A stretch of 64,000 nt of DNA from Karstenula rhodostoma CBS 690.94 (GCA_010093485.1 MU001505.1:1682809-1746808), one strand, 5' to 3'. Shown: positions 1 to 10,237, counted from the stretch's first letter. Notes: generated by a model not told the origin, from the sequence alone. Numbers and translations are program-made.

Positions 1-963
1 AGCGTTGCGATGGTTCATAACTGAGTTGGGGTTCGTGGGCCTTCATGAACATATAGACCGGCGAGAAAGATATGCTCAGTAGGTGGTCATGAGTATCTGA
101 GATGGTGTTCCCATATTCGATACGAGAAGGTCATGTCAGGAAGGTCGGGTTTGTTGCGTCGGCCACTGCGCTTCTGTCAAGGCGTGTGAATGAAGGAACA
201 CGTCTGGAGCCCGTCACCTGAGAATGAAGGCTTGAGGTCGAGTAACGGCAGTTCTCGTCGAGAACGCAGGTGCCGAGCGATCACGCCAATGGTAGACGTA
301 ATACAGATTCGGATTAATTGCTCGTCTGCTAGCACCGCGCGGTGCCACGGGAAAATGTCACTAATGTAGATTGCTAACATGACGTAATAATGGAGTCGCC
401 TGCCGCACGGCTGTGTCAAACAGAGTACACGGAGAATCTCGCAAGCCACTTCATCCTGCAAGATGTACGAGGCAGAGGAATGATAAGGATCAGGTAAGCT
501 ACTCGTGGGCGCGACAGACCCCACACGAGTCTGATGGTCGCATACGTGTATCGATGTTGGCGCGTGGATTCCTTCCCGCCGCAGATGACAGAGAGAAGTT
601 CCGAGATGAAGGCAGCAGTGGATGTGGAGCCCATCATCAAGATGTGGCGGGTTGCAGGAAGCCGGTGGAGCGGCGTGGGAAATTCTTCCTGGGAGTAGGC
701 ATGTATTCAACTCCTCTAGGAGCAGCGTCGTTGCAGTTGCAGCCGGGTAAATCGCGATTAGGCATTGCACCACGTCGCGGAGGCGCTCCGGAAACAAGCA
801 CGGCGGGGCTCAGGGCGTTGAAACGGAGCGCAACGAGCAGTGCGAAAAGTGGGTTGAGGAGGAAACAGTCCCCACGCCATGGTTCGCATCCACGGCTCTT
901 TCCCGAACGTGGCAGCCAAGAGGGCCGGATTGGGCAGACCTACCGTATCGAGCGGTGGGCAGA
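1..963. other. left-edge stretch, no gene recognised
   Basis: Ordinary mid-to-high GC sequence with overlapping open frames on both strands (about 200 residues on the minus strand at 177-797 and on the plus strand at 413-1003). Neither translation shows a recognisable domain, and they overlap each other, so at most one could be real. No splice pattern restores a known fold. It may be flanking sequence of a gene that lies beyond the window edge. Confidence 0.4.
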
Positions 964-972
964 GGCTCAGTG
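964..972. repeat. 9-bp target site duplication, left copy
   Basis: GGCTCAGTG directly precedes the left inverted repeat and is repeated exactly at 1705-1713, directly after the right inverted repeat. A 9-bp duplication is typical of Mutator-like (MULE) insertion. Confidence 0.9.
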
Positions 973-1036
973 GGATCCACGTCGCGGGCAGGCCTCTAAG
1001 TAATCGCGGGCAGGCCTGTAACTAAATCTAGTTAAG
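973..1036 (+). repeat. left terminal inverted repeat
   Basis: It matches the reverse complement of 1641-1704 at 63 of 64 positions. It contains two direct copies of GCGGGCAGGCCT separated by a short AT-containing spacer. Confidence 0.9.
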
Positions 1037-1189
1037 TTTTATATAGGCTAAAGAACTATTTTAGGATACTACTTTATAGGATAAATTATTATAGGGAGAA
1101 GGTTTTTTTTAATAACTAAACTATTATATTACTTAATATATAGATCCTTAGTATTAGTATTTTAGCTAGTATTATATATTATATATTAT

Positions 1190-1345
1190 ATCGCTACGCC
1201 CTTTTTGGTTAGCTTGCGCACAGACGCTGGGCGCGCCTTAGCCGCTTTTTTGGTCCCCCTTTGTTCGTGCATTGGCAAAGCACAACGCGCCTTTTTGTCC
1301 CCCCTACTTCATTGAGTCACCCTACCTCATAGTGAATCTCTACAA
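1190..1345. other. unmutated GC-rich core inside the MITE
   Basis: About 150 bp in the middle of the AT-rich element keep normal CA and TG dinucleotides and GC-rich words, and contain two similar T-run/C-run blocks (near 1241-1259 and 1291-1306). No coding potential is seen. It could be a later insertion into an already RIPed element, or a segment that escaped mutation. Confidence 0.5.
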
Positions 1346-1640
1346 TATATACATATATTATATCTATTACTCCCTATTACTAATACTAGCTATTACTCCC
1401 TATTAATTTAACTAATTATATACTTATTTTATATAGAAACTTAGTTATAATTATATTAAACTCTATTCTTAATATCCCTAATATTAATAATAGTACCTTA
1501 TTACTAGTAGAGTTAATATAGGATCCTCTAATAATATTATAGTAGCTCTACTATTAAGAAATACTATATACTTATAGTAAATTATACTATAATATAGTTT
1601 ATCTATATAGTACCTTAGCCTGTAGGACCCCCTATATATA

Positions 1641-1704
1641 CTTAACTAGATTTAGTTGCAGGCCTGCCCGCGATTACTTAGAGGCCTGCCCGCGACGTGG
1701 ATCC
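1641..1704 (-). repeat. right terminal inverted repeat
   Basis: Inverted partner of 973-1036. It is followed directly by the second copy of the 9-bp target duplication at 1705-1713. Confidence 0.9.
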
Positions 1705-1713
1705 GGCTCAGTG
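1705..1713. repeat. 9-bp target site duplication, right copy
   Basis: Exact copy of GGCTCAGTG at 964-972. Confidence 0.9.
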
Positions 1714-2606
1714 TGCTTTTTCCAGCAAAGACCCGCTGCTAGCAGACGTCGAGGGCGCGCAGTCGAGCCCGACATCGACATTATCCCTGGGCGCATCCCC
1801 GCGACTATTGCGATCTGTTGCCATTTCTGAAGGGTGAACGGTCGGTTCGGCAGCGGTTCGTCGCGTGCGCCGGGGCCGTTGCCACAGTCAGGACGCCTGT
1901 TCTGCTGCCTCAGCTCGTGTCTCAGCTAACAGAAACACGACGGCGCGATTGATATGTCCACCAATCCAGAGACCCCGCCCGCTCGCTGCCCGCGTCCAGA
2001 GCGCACTGTCGGCGGCGGTCGTGGAGAACAGTCGACTGCAGGTGGAGGACAGCCGCGCCTCGAGGGGCGCCCATTGGTGCGAAATCAATTCCATGGGGCC
2101 GGATAAATTCCGCAACCCCGTCTTTCTGGGGTGCCTTGGCGGAGCCGCGGACGGCATTTCGAGAGTCCAGCCATACGACGCCTCTGGCCGCCGTAACTGC
2201 GCGGGCTTGCACGGCACATCGCCATCGTCCCGTATGGCTGAACCCGGTGCGCCCTCGCTATCGCAACCCTCTTCTATACGTCGATCAGAATCGCCTTCTG
2301 TTTTATATCCTGCTCGCTGTCACTGGACCACCCCACCCCTACCACCAGCTTGACGCGCAATACCACCCAGTCGACACTGGATACCCGCACCTGCCCCGGC
2401 TCAGACGCAGTATTCGGCGATGATACACGCTCTCCGCGACTGCTGCCCTCTGAACACCTCCCGTCGCATCCTCGCTGAGATCCAGCTTCGCGTCAACGGC
2501 TTCAACGTATACGGCTAAGACCATCCGCGCGCAAACCGCCCACCACCACCACCACCACCACCACCACAACAACAACAACAACAACACCACCGAGTTACCG
2601 CCTTGG
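1714..2606 (+). promoter_or_regulatory. upstream region and CA-rich leader of the QutR-like gene
   Basis: GC-rich non-coding sequence. From 2541 to about 2589 a CAC/AAC triplet run lies directly before the chosen start codon, as is common in fungal 5' untranslated leaders. The downstream reading frame stays open back to a TGA at 2451 but contains no ATG there, which supports 2607 as the start. I see no kinase P-loop or other coding sequence that would supply the N-terminal domain usual in this family. Confidence 0.5.
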
Positions 2607-4640
2607 ATGGCGACCATGATACAAGCAGAGAGCGTATCCACCACGCAGCTCAAAGAGGTCGGCACCATAGCGGTTCAGGAGATACCCGGCAGCAACAAGC
2701 CAGCCTTGTTGCTGCTGCACGGCGAGGCAGAGGAGGACATCGTCAGCATATTTGCCGACGTGCTGGGACAGCCGTGGGAGACGACGGAATCGCTCGAAGA
2801 TGTCAAGACGGGGCCTCGGGGAACAATCTATGGCATGCGCAGCAGCCTGGCCGTGTCGCAAGCAGGCAGTTGGGACCGGTCGCGCATCCTCATAAACACC
2901 CATTGCGTGGACGGCCCGCACCCTCGAGACGACACCATCACCGAGAGCTGCGACTACGAGTATCTCTACACTGTGTCGACGTTCTTTCGAAGGGACGTGG
3001 CGCGCTTTCTGTCCCTCATTCTGGGCCAGATCAGTCCTCACAGAGACCTGACCAAGAAGGCGCGCACCACACTAATATCCACTACCTTCCCAGATGTCCA
3101 CGCCGCGCTTCCAAACCTCGACATATTGTCAGTAGGCGCGGATGCGATAGAGATGAGAGTGGACCTGTTGGAAGAACCTTTGCGGGACGGCGGCGTCAGC
3201 AGAGTACCCAGTCTGAAGTACGTAGGGGAACAGCTAATGCTTCTGCGGCAGCGAACCGAGTTGCCAATCATCTTCACCACAAGATGCACCAAGGAGAACG
3301 GCCGCTTCCCGATGGATGACCCTAATCTCTTCTTCAAATACCTCACCCGTGCCATTCAGTGGGGCTGCGAGTATATTGACGTCGAGCTCTGGCTTCCCGA
3401 GGAGATCCGAAGGAAATTGGCCGAGAGAAAAGGATGCAGCAAAATAATCTCGGCCTTCCACGACTTCTCAGGCAATTTCAAGTGGCTCGCACCCGAGACA
3501 CAGACCCTCTTTGAACGGGGCGCGGTGTACGGAGATATTGTCAAGATGTACGTGCTGGTAAACTCTATGCAAGAGAACATGGAGCTTGAGTACTTCAGGA
3601 CAACCATCCAGACCAAGTACCCGCACCCACCATTCTCTGGTCTGAACATGGGACCCACCGGACAGCTTACCAGGACCATGAATAAGATTTTTACCCCGAT
3701 AACGCACCCACTTTTACCAATGATCGCGGCTCCCGGTCAATTAAGTGCAGCCCAGATCAACTCGGCTCTTCACAGCATGGGTCAGATGCCCAAGCTAGAC
3801 ATATACGGCATCGGCAGCTTCAGGTCAACGTCACAGGCAATGTTCTTCGAGAAGTGCTTCAACGAACTGAGCTTGCCACACCAGTTCTCGTTCGCGGAGC
3901 GTGCGCCAAAAGCCTCGATCGAATACATCCTGCGGCGACCGAAATTTGGAGGAGCGTACATCAGCCCGCCGCTGGTAGCAGCATCTGCACCCTATCTCCC
4001 GGCTTTATCGAATGCTGCGCGGGCAATTGGACAGGTGGATACGGTCTTGGTGCGGCAAGAGAACGGGCAGGCAGTGTTCATTGGCGACAATGCGACGTGG
4101 AAGGGCATCCGAGCGACACTGAGCCGCGACTTTGTGCCGTCGGCGTACAGCGGACGAACAGCGTTGCTGCTGGCCAACTCGGAGGCGGACGCGTCGGCTT
4201 CGATCTTTGCATTGAAGAGCCTGGGCATTGGGCCCGTCTACACGATAGGGTTCAAGGCGAAGGGGTCTCTGTCGGCCGAGGTGGAGCCGGTCCGGTCGGT
4301 GGAGGACATGAAGCGACTGGAGCAGCCGTTTGTAATTATTTCAGCGCTGCCCGCGGAGAGGTCGGTGTTGGTAGTGCCGTTGCTGAAACACTACCGGGTC
4401 AACGGTAGGCACAGCGGCGGGCACGGGATGAAGGTGTCGGGCAAGGTGTTCGTGGACCTGGCCAGCGGGCCTCGCAAGGTCGACCCGCTGGACATAGCGA
4501 CGGCAGCGGGCTGGACGGCGTATGGCAGCGCCGACGTGTCTGCATGGACGACGGTGGAAATGATACGGCTGCTGGTGGGCCAGAATACGCCTTATGATTT
4601 CGTGCAGCTAGCGTCTGGCGTGGGCAGGGGGCTGTTTTGA
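2607..4640 (+). CDS. qutR: quinate-repressor (QutR/Qa-1S) family protein: dehydroquinase domain plus dead shikimate dehydrogenase domain
   Basis: Single-exon, 677 residues. Residues about 165-390 are a type I 3-dehydroquinase domain. It keeps the ADAIEMRVD segment, the Schiff-base pair His285 (AFHDF) and Lys313 (DIVKM), and an APGQ loop whose preceding Ser is Ala. From about 395 to the end is a shikimate dehydrogenase-like domain with lost catalytic residues: the T-x-P-x-K lysine position is Val457 (SPPLV), and the N-T-D motif reads GDNAT, so the Asp is replaced by Thr. In Aspergillus and Neurospora such AROM-derived proteins (QutR, Qa-1S) are not enzymes but repressors that bind the QutA/Qa-1F activator. 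Those proteins exceed 900 residues and carry an N-terminal shikimate-kinase-like domain. Here the first 150 residues only match the end of that region and no P-loop is visible. The start follows a CA-rich leader. The family call is firm; the role as quinate repressor is inferred, since no quinate genes are adjacent. Confidence 0.85.
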   Translation: MATMIQAESVSTTQLKEVGTIAVQEIPGSNKPALLLLHGEAEEDIVSIFADVLGQPWETTESLEDVKTGPRGTIYGMRSSLAVSQAGSWDRSRILINTHCVDGPHPRDDTITESCDYEYLYTVSTFFRRDVARFLSLILGQISPHRDLTKKARTTLISTTFPDVHAALPNLDILSVGADAIEMRVDLLEEPLRDGGVSRVPSLKYVGEQLMLLRQRTELPIIFTTRCTKENGRFPMDDPNLFFKYLTRAIQWGCEYIDVELWLPEEIRRKLAERKGCSKIISAFHDFSGNFKWLAPETQTLFERGAVYGDIVKMYVLVNSMQENMELEYFRTTIQTKYPHPPFSGLNMGPTGQLTRTMNKIFTPITHPLLPMIAAPGQLSAAQINSALHSMGQMPKLDIYGIGSFRSTSQAMFFEKCFNELSLPHQFSFAERAPKASIEYILRRPKFGGAYISPPLVAASAPYLPALSNAARAIGQVDTVLVRQENGQAVFIGDNATWKGIRATLSRDFVPSAYSGRTALLLANSEADASASIFALKSLGIGPVYTIGFKAKGSLSAEVEPVRSVEDMKRLEQPFVIISALPAERSVLVVPLLKHYRVNGRHSGGHGMKVSGKVFVDLASGPRKVDPLDIATAAGWTAYGSADVSAWTTVEMIRLLVGQNTPYDFVQLASGVGRGLF

Positions 4641-5656
4641 TATCTGCAAACTACTTTGGTCCGCACACCCTTCATCTTGGTGCGCAATGTCTCTGACGAG
4701 GTGGCGACGAGGAGCGCATAGCCGGGCGCCCCTGCCGAAATGAGGCGGATGGATGCGCCACGGCTGCACGTGCTTTTGTGGTGCCCGCGGCTGCTTGCTG
4801 GCTGGAAGCGCGTGCCGCTTAGCTCAGCGGCGGCCAGTCGAAGCCAAAGCGCCGTGATGAATCTTGGTTGACGCGGGCGAAGGGTTTGATCATGGCAGAT
4901 GGCCGCTTTTCGCCCGGTGGCCGTGGCAGCGGGAGGAGAGCAAATGGCCGTCTACCGCGCGCCGCTGGGGGGCAGGTCAGGTGAGTGAGAGGGTCGGTTG
5001 TCGCCTATACACCTATACACCTATACACCTATACAACTCGGTACCCTCTCCAGAGCGGCGTTACCCCAGATTCGAAGACGTCTAGAAGACGGGCTCCGCG
5101 CGCCATGTCGGTCGCGGTTAGACAGCAATCTAAAAGGCCCCGACGTGCAATTTGCCAGCGGCTGCTGTCGTCTGCCAGGCTCGCGGCGCCGGCGCTCTCT
5201 GCGGTCATGGTGCCGCTCTCAGGCTCGCTCGCTCGCGCCCTGCACAGGCGCTACTGTAGCTGCACCTGGCTCGCACGCACACCCTTGCCCCCAGGGCCAG
5301 CGCCTCCACAGTGCCCACACACCGTTGAGCGTCGCCTCTGCGCACTCCGCACCCTGGAACGCCAGCGCTGCCGCCCACTGCACCTCCCCAACTGCCGCAT
5401 CAAGACTGCCCGAGATCGTCATGTGGCCGTGCCAGCTTTTCCTAGCCTGCCACCGCCTGCGCCTGGTCGCGGACACCCTACTGATTCGTATCGGCTCCCG
5501 CACTCCCGCACCGCGAGAGCCCTGTCCGCTCGTGAGCGGCACCCTGGCCGTTCCCCACTGCCTGTGCGGACGCCAGTGGCCTTAATTTGGACCTCCATCT
5601 GACGCTGTGCATTTCCCGCTCTTTTCTAGACGCATCACCTTTACTAACCGCCAGAC
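4641..5656. other. intergenic region and promoter of the Zn(II)2Cys6 gene
   Basis: It holds the 3' flank of the QutR-like gene and the GC-rich upstream region of the next gene. Overlapping short frames at 4985-5602 have arginine/proline/alanine-rich, non-domain translations and look like chance openings in GC-rich DNA. A perfect fungal branch-site motif (TACTAAC, 5642-5648) followed by CCGCCAG ending at 5654 suggests the 3' end of a 5'-UTR intron just upstream. Confidence 0.5.
5004..5035 (+). repeat. 8-bp tandem repeat, 4 copies
   Basis: Four perfect copies of CCTATACA in the upstream region of the transcription factor gene. Confidence 0.9.
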
Positions 5657-5803
5657 ATGAGCCTTGTCCCTCCGTGCCTGCTCCCGCACACTTCATGTCC
5701 ACCCAAGTCCTCCAGTCGCCCGTCTCCCAAATGTCGAGACCCCAGATCGGCATCGACCGCCTGCCCGCCCGCCGCGTCTCCAATGAGCCGCGCGAGGCCA
5801 TGA
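5657..5803 (+). promoter_or_regulatory. overlapping upstream ORF of the transcription factor gene
   Basis: An out-of-frame ATG with a purine at -3 opens a 48-codon frame that runs past the chosen main start at 5695 (pyrimidine at -3). Its TGA stop at 5801-5803 overlaps, as ATGA, an in-frame ATG of the main protein (5800-5802, Met36), two residues before the first zinc-cluster cysteine (Met36, Asn37, Cys38). This geometry would permit repression by the uORF or reinitiation at Met36. It is inferred from sequence only. Confidence 0.4.
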
Positions 5804-8535
5804 ACTGCAAGAGCTGCCGCAAGCGAAAGGTACCCTCCGAACCCGTCTTGCCTGCCCTTGCAGATCTGACTCTACCAGATCAAGTGCAACAGGACTCGCC
5901 CGACCTGTGAAGCCTGTCAAGTCTTCAACTGCCCTTGTGTCTACGGTAGGCATTCGCCTCCGGCCTCGCTTGAGCAATGGTCTGACCCGCCCCACCAGAT
6001 GCTGTTCCCAAAAAGAGAGGTCCCAAAACGGACGTGCTCGAGGCTCTCCTCAAGCGCGTAGATGGCTTGGAGAAGCGTTTGCATTCAGAAGGCAAGAGCG
6101 AAAGCGCCATCGAAGACGAGCCCGCCGGCGAAGAGGGCGTGCTCGAGCGCAAATATTCAGTGGCATCATCGCAATCCCGCCCGAGCCTCGACATTCCTCC
6201 CAATACCGCCAGCGCCGCAAAGCAGCTGATGTCGCCAATTGAGCCAAGGTGCCTACACAAAGTGCCTGTTTTGATGGCCCATGACGGTAGCTAATTGCGT
6301 GCTAGCATACAAACCTCCAGCTTAGCCCCGGATGCACTGCTCGACACATATTTTGCCAGACTCCACGGGAAGCCATACCACATCCTGGACGAGACCACGA
6401 CCAGGCAGCGGCTGCAAGCCAATCAACTGCCCTCCTACTTAGCCTATGCCATCTACGCAATCAGTGCACGGTACGTTTGACGTCACATGATTCCCGTACC
6501 GCCAATTAATTCTCCTTGCGCAGCTTCACACCCCATTTCGGCGGGTACAACAACGCAGTTCGAGTCGGCGACGAATATGCACGCCGAGCCCGGACGGAGC
6601 TGGATATTGACGAGCCCTCCATCGAAGCCCTGCAGGCCCTGATGATCCTTGCACAAGCGAACTTCCAGCTAGGCAAGGGCAAGAAGACCTATATGCTATT
6701 GAGTATGCCATGTGCATCGGACGTCGGTGTAGTACCTGCCGCTAATCTTGTGTCGCAGCCTCCGCCATCAGCATGGCATTTGCGCTTGACCTCCATCGCG
6801 AACTGCCACTTGCGCTGAAAGTGTCGCAAGGCGAACGCGAAGGCCGACGACGACTGTTCTGGTCCTGCTACCTCATGGATCGCTTCGCAGCTGCAGGCTC
6901 CAAACGGCCATCGCTGATCGCAGACGAGGCCATCGTTCTTCGTTTGCCATCGTGGCAGCTGCATCCAGGCGGCATGCTGCTTGAGGGCGACTATTTCCCC
7001 AATGGATCAAATTTGCAATACATGGCTGGTGGACGCGCTGGGCAGGGTGGCATGGGTATGCTGATCGGCATAGCAAAGATCCTGGGCATAACCAATCGGT
7101 ACCTCGCGGCTGGTGGGGTTCGAGGCGACTCACATTTCCCGTGGCACTCCCTTTCAAACCTCTCGAAAATCCGACAGGAACTCGACATCTGGGCCTCAGA
7201 AACACAAGACACGTTCACTTCCATCGACGCACTCTTTGGCCAACCCGACAGCACGATCCTGGTTCTCAGCAAATTGGTTTATCACCTGATCCACTGCCTG
7301 ATCTATCGGCCCTTTTTACCGGTGGACCTGGCCGAGCTGTCTGGATCCTCACAACACCAATCATGGCAGATCGAAGCGACCAACCTGTGCTTCCTCCATG
7401 CGAATGCCATAGCCGAACTGGTCGAGATAGGTAGGGCCTCTTCTATCATCGACTGGCCTGCGTTCGTGGGCTATTGTGTCTGCACTGCTGGTACGATCCA
7501 TATCCATGGAGTACACTACCGCGGACAGGAGGGTGAGGTCTTCTCCGTCAGCCCCGAATTTCTGTCGCGAGAGGTGCACCAGTTGTCTGAGCTGCGATTC
7601 GTCTGGGCCAGCGTAGCGCATCAGCGGGAAATCCTACAAAACCTCTACGGATGCCACAACGAACTTGTCAAGTCCTCGGCGACCAACCCCATGCGCTTTT
7701 CGTCGGTCTTCCAACTGGAAGACTTCTTTGACCGGTATCCGGGACACGTCTTTGACGGTTCCCATGTCATCTTCACAGACATTCCGGTGGAGATCGTTCA
7801 AGAAAGGTGTGATTCTCGCCTACCTGCAAACCACTGTAGCTAACCCAATGCAGCTTGCCAGCATACAACATCGACCAGCGCACCAACGTCTACATGAACA
7901 CCGGCATGGGCAATCAGAACGTATACCACCCGTCCCCGATCGTACCGTCCAGCAACACACATTCGAGTGGACATGCCAATAAGAAACGTCGTTCCAACAC
8001 CATGAGCTCGGTGAAAGCTCCATCACGAGCTGTCCCTGCACCACTGCCCACGCCGACGTCAGCAAAACACCCTCTGCACTCGGATGCACGACCGGGCGAC
8101 AGTGAAGCTGCTGCCAATCGAGCCCGATCACCCGCCTCAGCACCGTCATTCTCGCCTCCTCCGCGAAACAACCCCACCAATGGCACACAAAGCAACAGCC
8201 TCAATCTCCCATTTTCACCCAATTTCACATTCTCACCGTTGCCGCCGATACCCAGTCTGGCGCCAACGCCAAATCCCGGTCAGACGCAGGCTCACCCACC
8301 GCCGCCGCCGCAGCCTCACGACTCATCACACAGCGCATTCGATCCCATGTTCAGCATGCCGACACCATACGATCAGCAGGCTACGCCAGGGGCTGCGAGC
8401 ACTTCGGGCGGCTCTGTGCATACGGACCCCGACAAAGACCCGTTTTTGAGTCTGCTCGAACAACTCGCCGAGAACGAAGTGAGCCGCGGAGGGCCGTCGG
8501 AGTTGGATTACTTCCTAAGCGGCCAAACCGGGTAG
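5695..8535 (+). CDS. Zn(II)2Cys6 transcription factor with fungal-specific TF domain
   Basis: Seven exons: 5695-5829, 5879-5945, 5999-6248, 6306-6470, 6524-6702, 6759-7806 and 7854-8535. The joined frame is 841 codons plus stop, and every junction keeps phase. The binuclear zinc cluster spans residues 38-65 (C-x2-C-x6-C-x6-C-x2-C-x6-C, with one extra Cys at 63) and is split by the first intron after the RKRK motif. A basic linker (KKRGPK) leads into a leucine-rich coiled coil (about residues 75-95), the usual dimerisation element. A Fungal_trans middle homology region follows (about 160-400), with the typical ALDLHREL and [13 protein letters not shown] blocks. The C-terminus is Ser/Pro-rich with a basic NKKRRS patch and a PPPPP run, as in activation tails. 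It should bind CGG-type DNA elements in the nucleus. I cannot name the pathway. It is not evidently QutA, although it sits beside a QutR-like gene. Confidence 0.93.
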
Positions 8536-9391
8536 GCTGATGCTCGCCAATCTCGCTTCAAACCATCACCTGGTCAGAGCTTCGGCACGCTCTGGCCTGT
8601 CTGTGTAACGTCGCGTATGCGTGACGCTCTCACCTTCGGAACCAAGTTATCACGATCATCACCCTTCTCTTCTTTATGCATATTTAATTGCGACCTATCT
8701 CTACTAAACACGGAAAACGGCATGGACTGCAAGCGCGGCGCTGGAGGGGAGTTTCGAATTTACCATCCCGGTCAGGATGGGCCAGGTGCGGCACGGAGCC
8801 GCCCTGGGACTTTTGAGTTTTGGACGAAGAGACGTGCTTTGGCTTTGGCTTTGGATTGTCGTGGACTCATTTCGTCACACCATTGCACATGTCTCACACG
8901 GACATTGATGTATTGTACGATAGCTATCTTAGGCGGAGGAAGCAGGGAGCTGGGAGCTGGGGCGCTCGCAGCAGCGCAGCCAATACCACGATCACTACCA
9001 TGATCAATAGGCGTTTCGCAATGCAATGCAATGCATTGCGAACCCGCGCATGTTGTCACATCACATATCACGTCACTGTCACTGTCACTGCCCTCTAAAA
9101 TTCATGATGCGACGCATTCGCTTGATAAAGTTGAGCAAGCAAGCAAGCAAGATGAGATAGATAGATATCAGCCATGTACCCCCGTATCCGTATCCGTATC
9201 CCCTCCAATCTCCGCTTATCAGCCCAGCGTTAAGATCGCCCCCTTCCCCCTCACGTCAGCGGCCGCACGCACGCACGCGCGCACGCACGTCACACTTCTG
9301 GAACTGTGGAGCGCGTGGCATGGCGTGGTATGGCTGGCATGACAGGCTTGGACATGACAGGCTTGGGATTGGGGGTTGGGATTTGGGGGTG

Positions 9392-9392
9392 C

Positions 9393-9463
<71 letters not shown>
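9392..9463 (+). repeat. (CTGT)18 microsatellite
   Basis: Eighteen uninterrupted copies of CTGT. It creates artificial TDRQ-repeat and SVCL-repeat frames on the two strands. Confidence 0.97.
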
Positions 9464-9713
9464 GCCTGGTGGCGTGCACATCAAACGGTAGGATAGGACA
9501 CGATAGGATGGCCAGTGATGGGTTGGTTTGAGGTCGGGTCGGGTGGTGCACGGCAGCGCAGCGCAGCGCAGCGCACCCGCAGTGTGGATTTACGATAGGT
9601 AGGTAGGTAGGTATGTACGATAGGTACAATACGATACAAAATGGACGGACGGACGGATAGACGGACGGGTATGCGTCCACGGCGTGCTACGGGGTAGGGT
9701 GGGTAGGGTTTTT

Positions 9714-9774
9714 CCTTGTCCTTGTCCTTGTCCTTGTCCTTGTCCGCGCGCTCGTCCTCGTCCTCGTCCTCGTC
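9714..9774 (+). repeat. CCTTGT / CTCGTC hexanucleotide repeats
   Basis: About five copies of CCTTGT (9714-9745) are followed after a short spacer by four copies of CTCGTC (9751-9774). Confidence 0.9.
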
Positions 9775-9852
9775 TTTACTTTATTACTAATTCTCAAGCC
9801 TGCCTGCCCTCCTACACACTCTCCACGTCTGTATGCATACGACGCCAAAACC

Positions 9853-9888
9853 ACCCCAGGACCCACCCCAGGACCCACCCCAGGACCC
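9853..9888 (+). repeat. 12-bp tandem repeat, 3 copies
   Basis: Three perfect copies of ACCCCAGGACCC. Confidence 0.9.
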
Positions 9889-9929
9889 ATATCGCTGCCT
9901 TCTTGCTCTCTCGCGCGGACATGCGGCAA

Positions 9930-10015
9930 TAGCTAGCTAGCTAGCTAGCAAGCTAGACAGACGAGGATTTCTTTCTTTCTTTTATTTTTTTTTTCTTTTT
10001 TTTTCTTTTTTTTCT
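9930..10015 (+). repeat. TAGC repeat and pyrimidine tract
   Basis: Five copies of TAGC (9930-9949) are followed by a long T-rich tract with interspersed C (about 9967-10015). Confidence 0.85.
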
Positions 10016-10192
10016 CGGCGATTCGATTACGGCAGATGACCTCCGTGCTTGCATTGCAGTGCATTGCAGTGCATTGCGTTAACGTGCAGGTTGAATGTGC
10101 TTGCGTGCATGGTGCGGTGCGTATGCGGACGGGGTCCGGGGTGTGAGACAGTCGGACAAGGGGCAGGGGTGGGGTCTGTGCGTGCGTGGGTA

Positions 10193-10237
10193 GGCTGGCT
10201 GGCTGGCTGGCTGGGTTTGGGTTGGTTGGTTGGTTGG
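10193..10237 (+). repeat. GGCT and GGTT tetranucleotide repeats
   Basis: A run of GGCT repeats (10193-10213) is followed by a run of GGTT repeats (about 10220-10237). Confidence 0.85.

Larger units (their letters stand above)
973..1704. mobile_element. Mutator-like MITE (non-autonomous DNA transposon), RIP-mutated inside
   Basis: This 732-bp element is bounded by 64-bp terminal inverted repeats (973-1036 and 1641-1704) and an exact 9-bp target duplication. It encodes no transposase and the interior has no long frame, so it must have been moved by an enzyme encoded elsewhere. Each terminal repeat carries two copies of a 12-bp motif (GCGGGCAGGCCT), like the subterminal transposase-binding repeats of MULEs. 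The interior is AT-rich and nearly devoid of CA/TG, matching RIP, apart from a GC-rich core near 1190-1345. The single mismatch between the arms (T at 1019 against C in the partner) is itself a CA to TA change. Long TIRs plus a 9-bp duplication favour MULE over hAT (8 bp) or Tc1 (TA). Confidence 0.85.

Noticed and set aside
177..1003. Overlapping frames of about 200 codons on both strands
   Set aside because: Neither has a recognisable domain and they overlap each other; insufficient evidence for a gene.
2101..2110. GGATAA half-site resembling a QutA-type operator upstream of the QutR-like gene
   Set aside because: Only one half of the palindrome is present, and the word is common.
5641..5647. 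TTACTAA as a Yap1 site upstream of the transcription factor
   Set aside because: It is embedded in a perfect branch-point motif followed by CAG, so it is more likely the end of a 5'-UTR intron.
9219..9680. Proteins with TDRQ or SVCL repeats on either strand
   Set aside because: They are translations of the CTGT microsatellite with no other coding sign.
9691..9712. Telomere-like GGGTAGGGTGGGTAGGG
   Set aside because: Short, irregular and internal to a microsatellite cluster; not a TTAGGG array.
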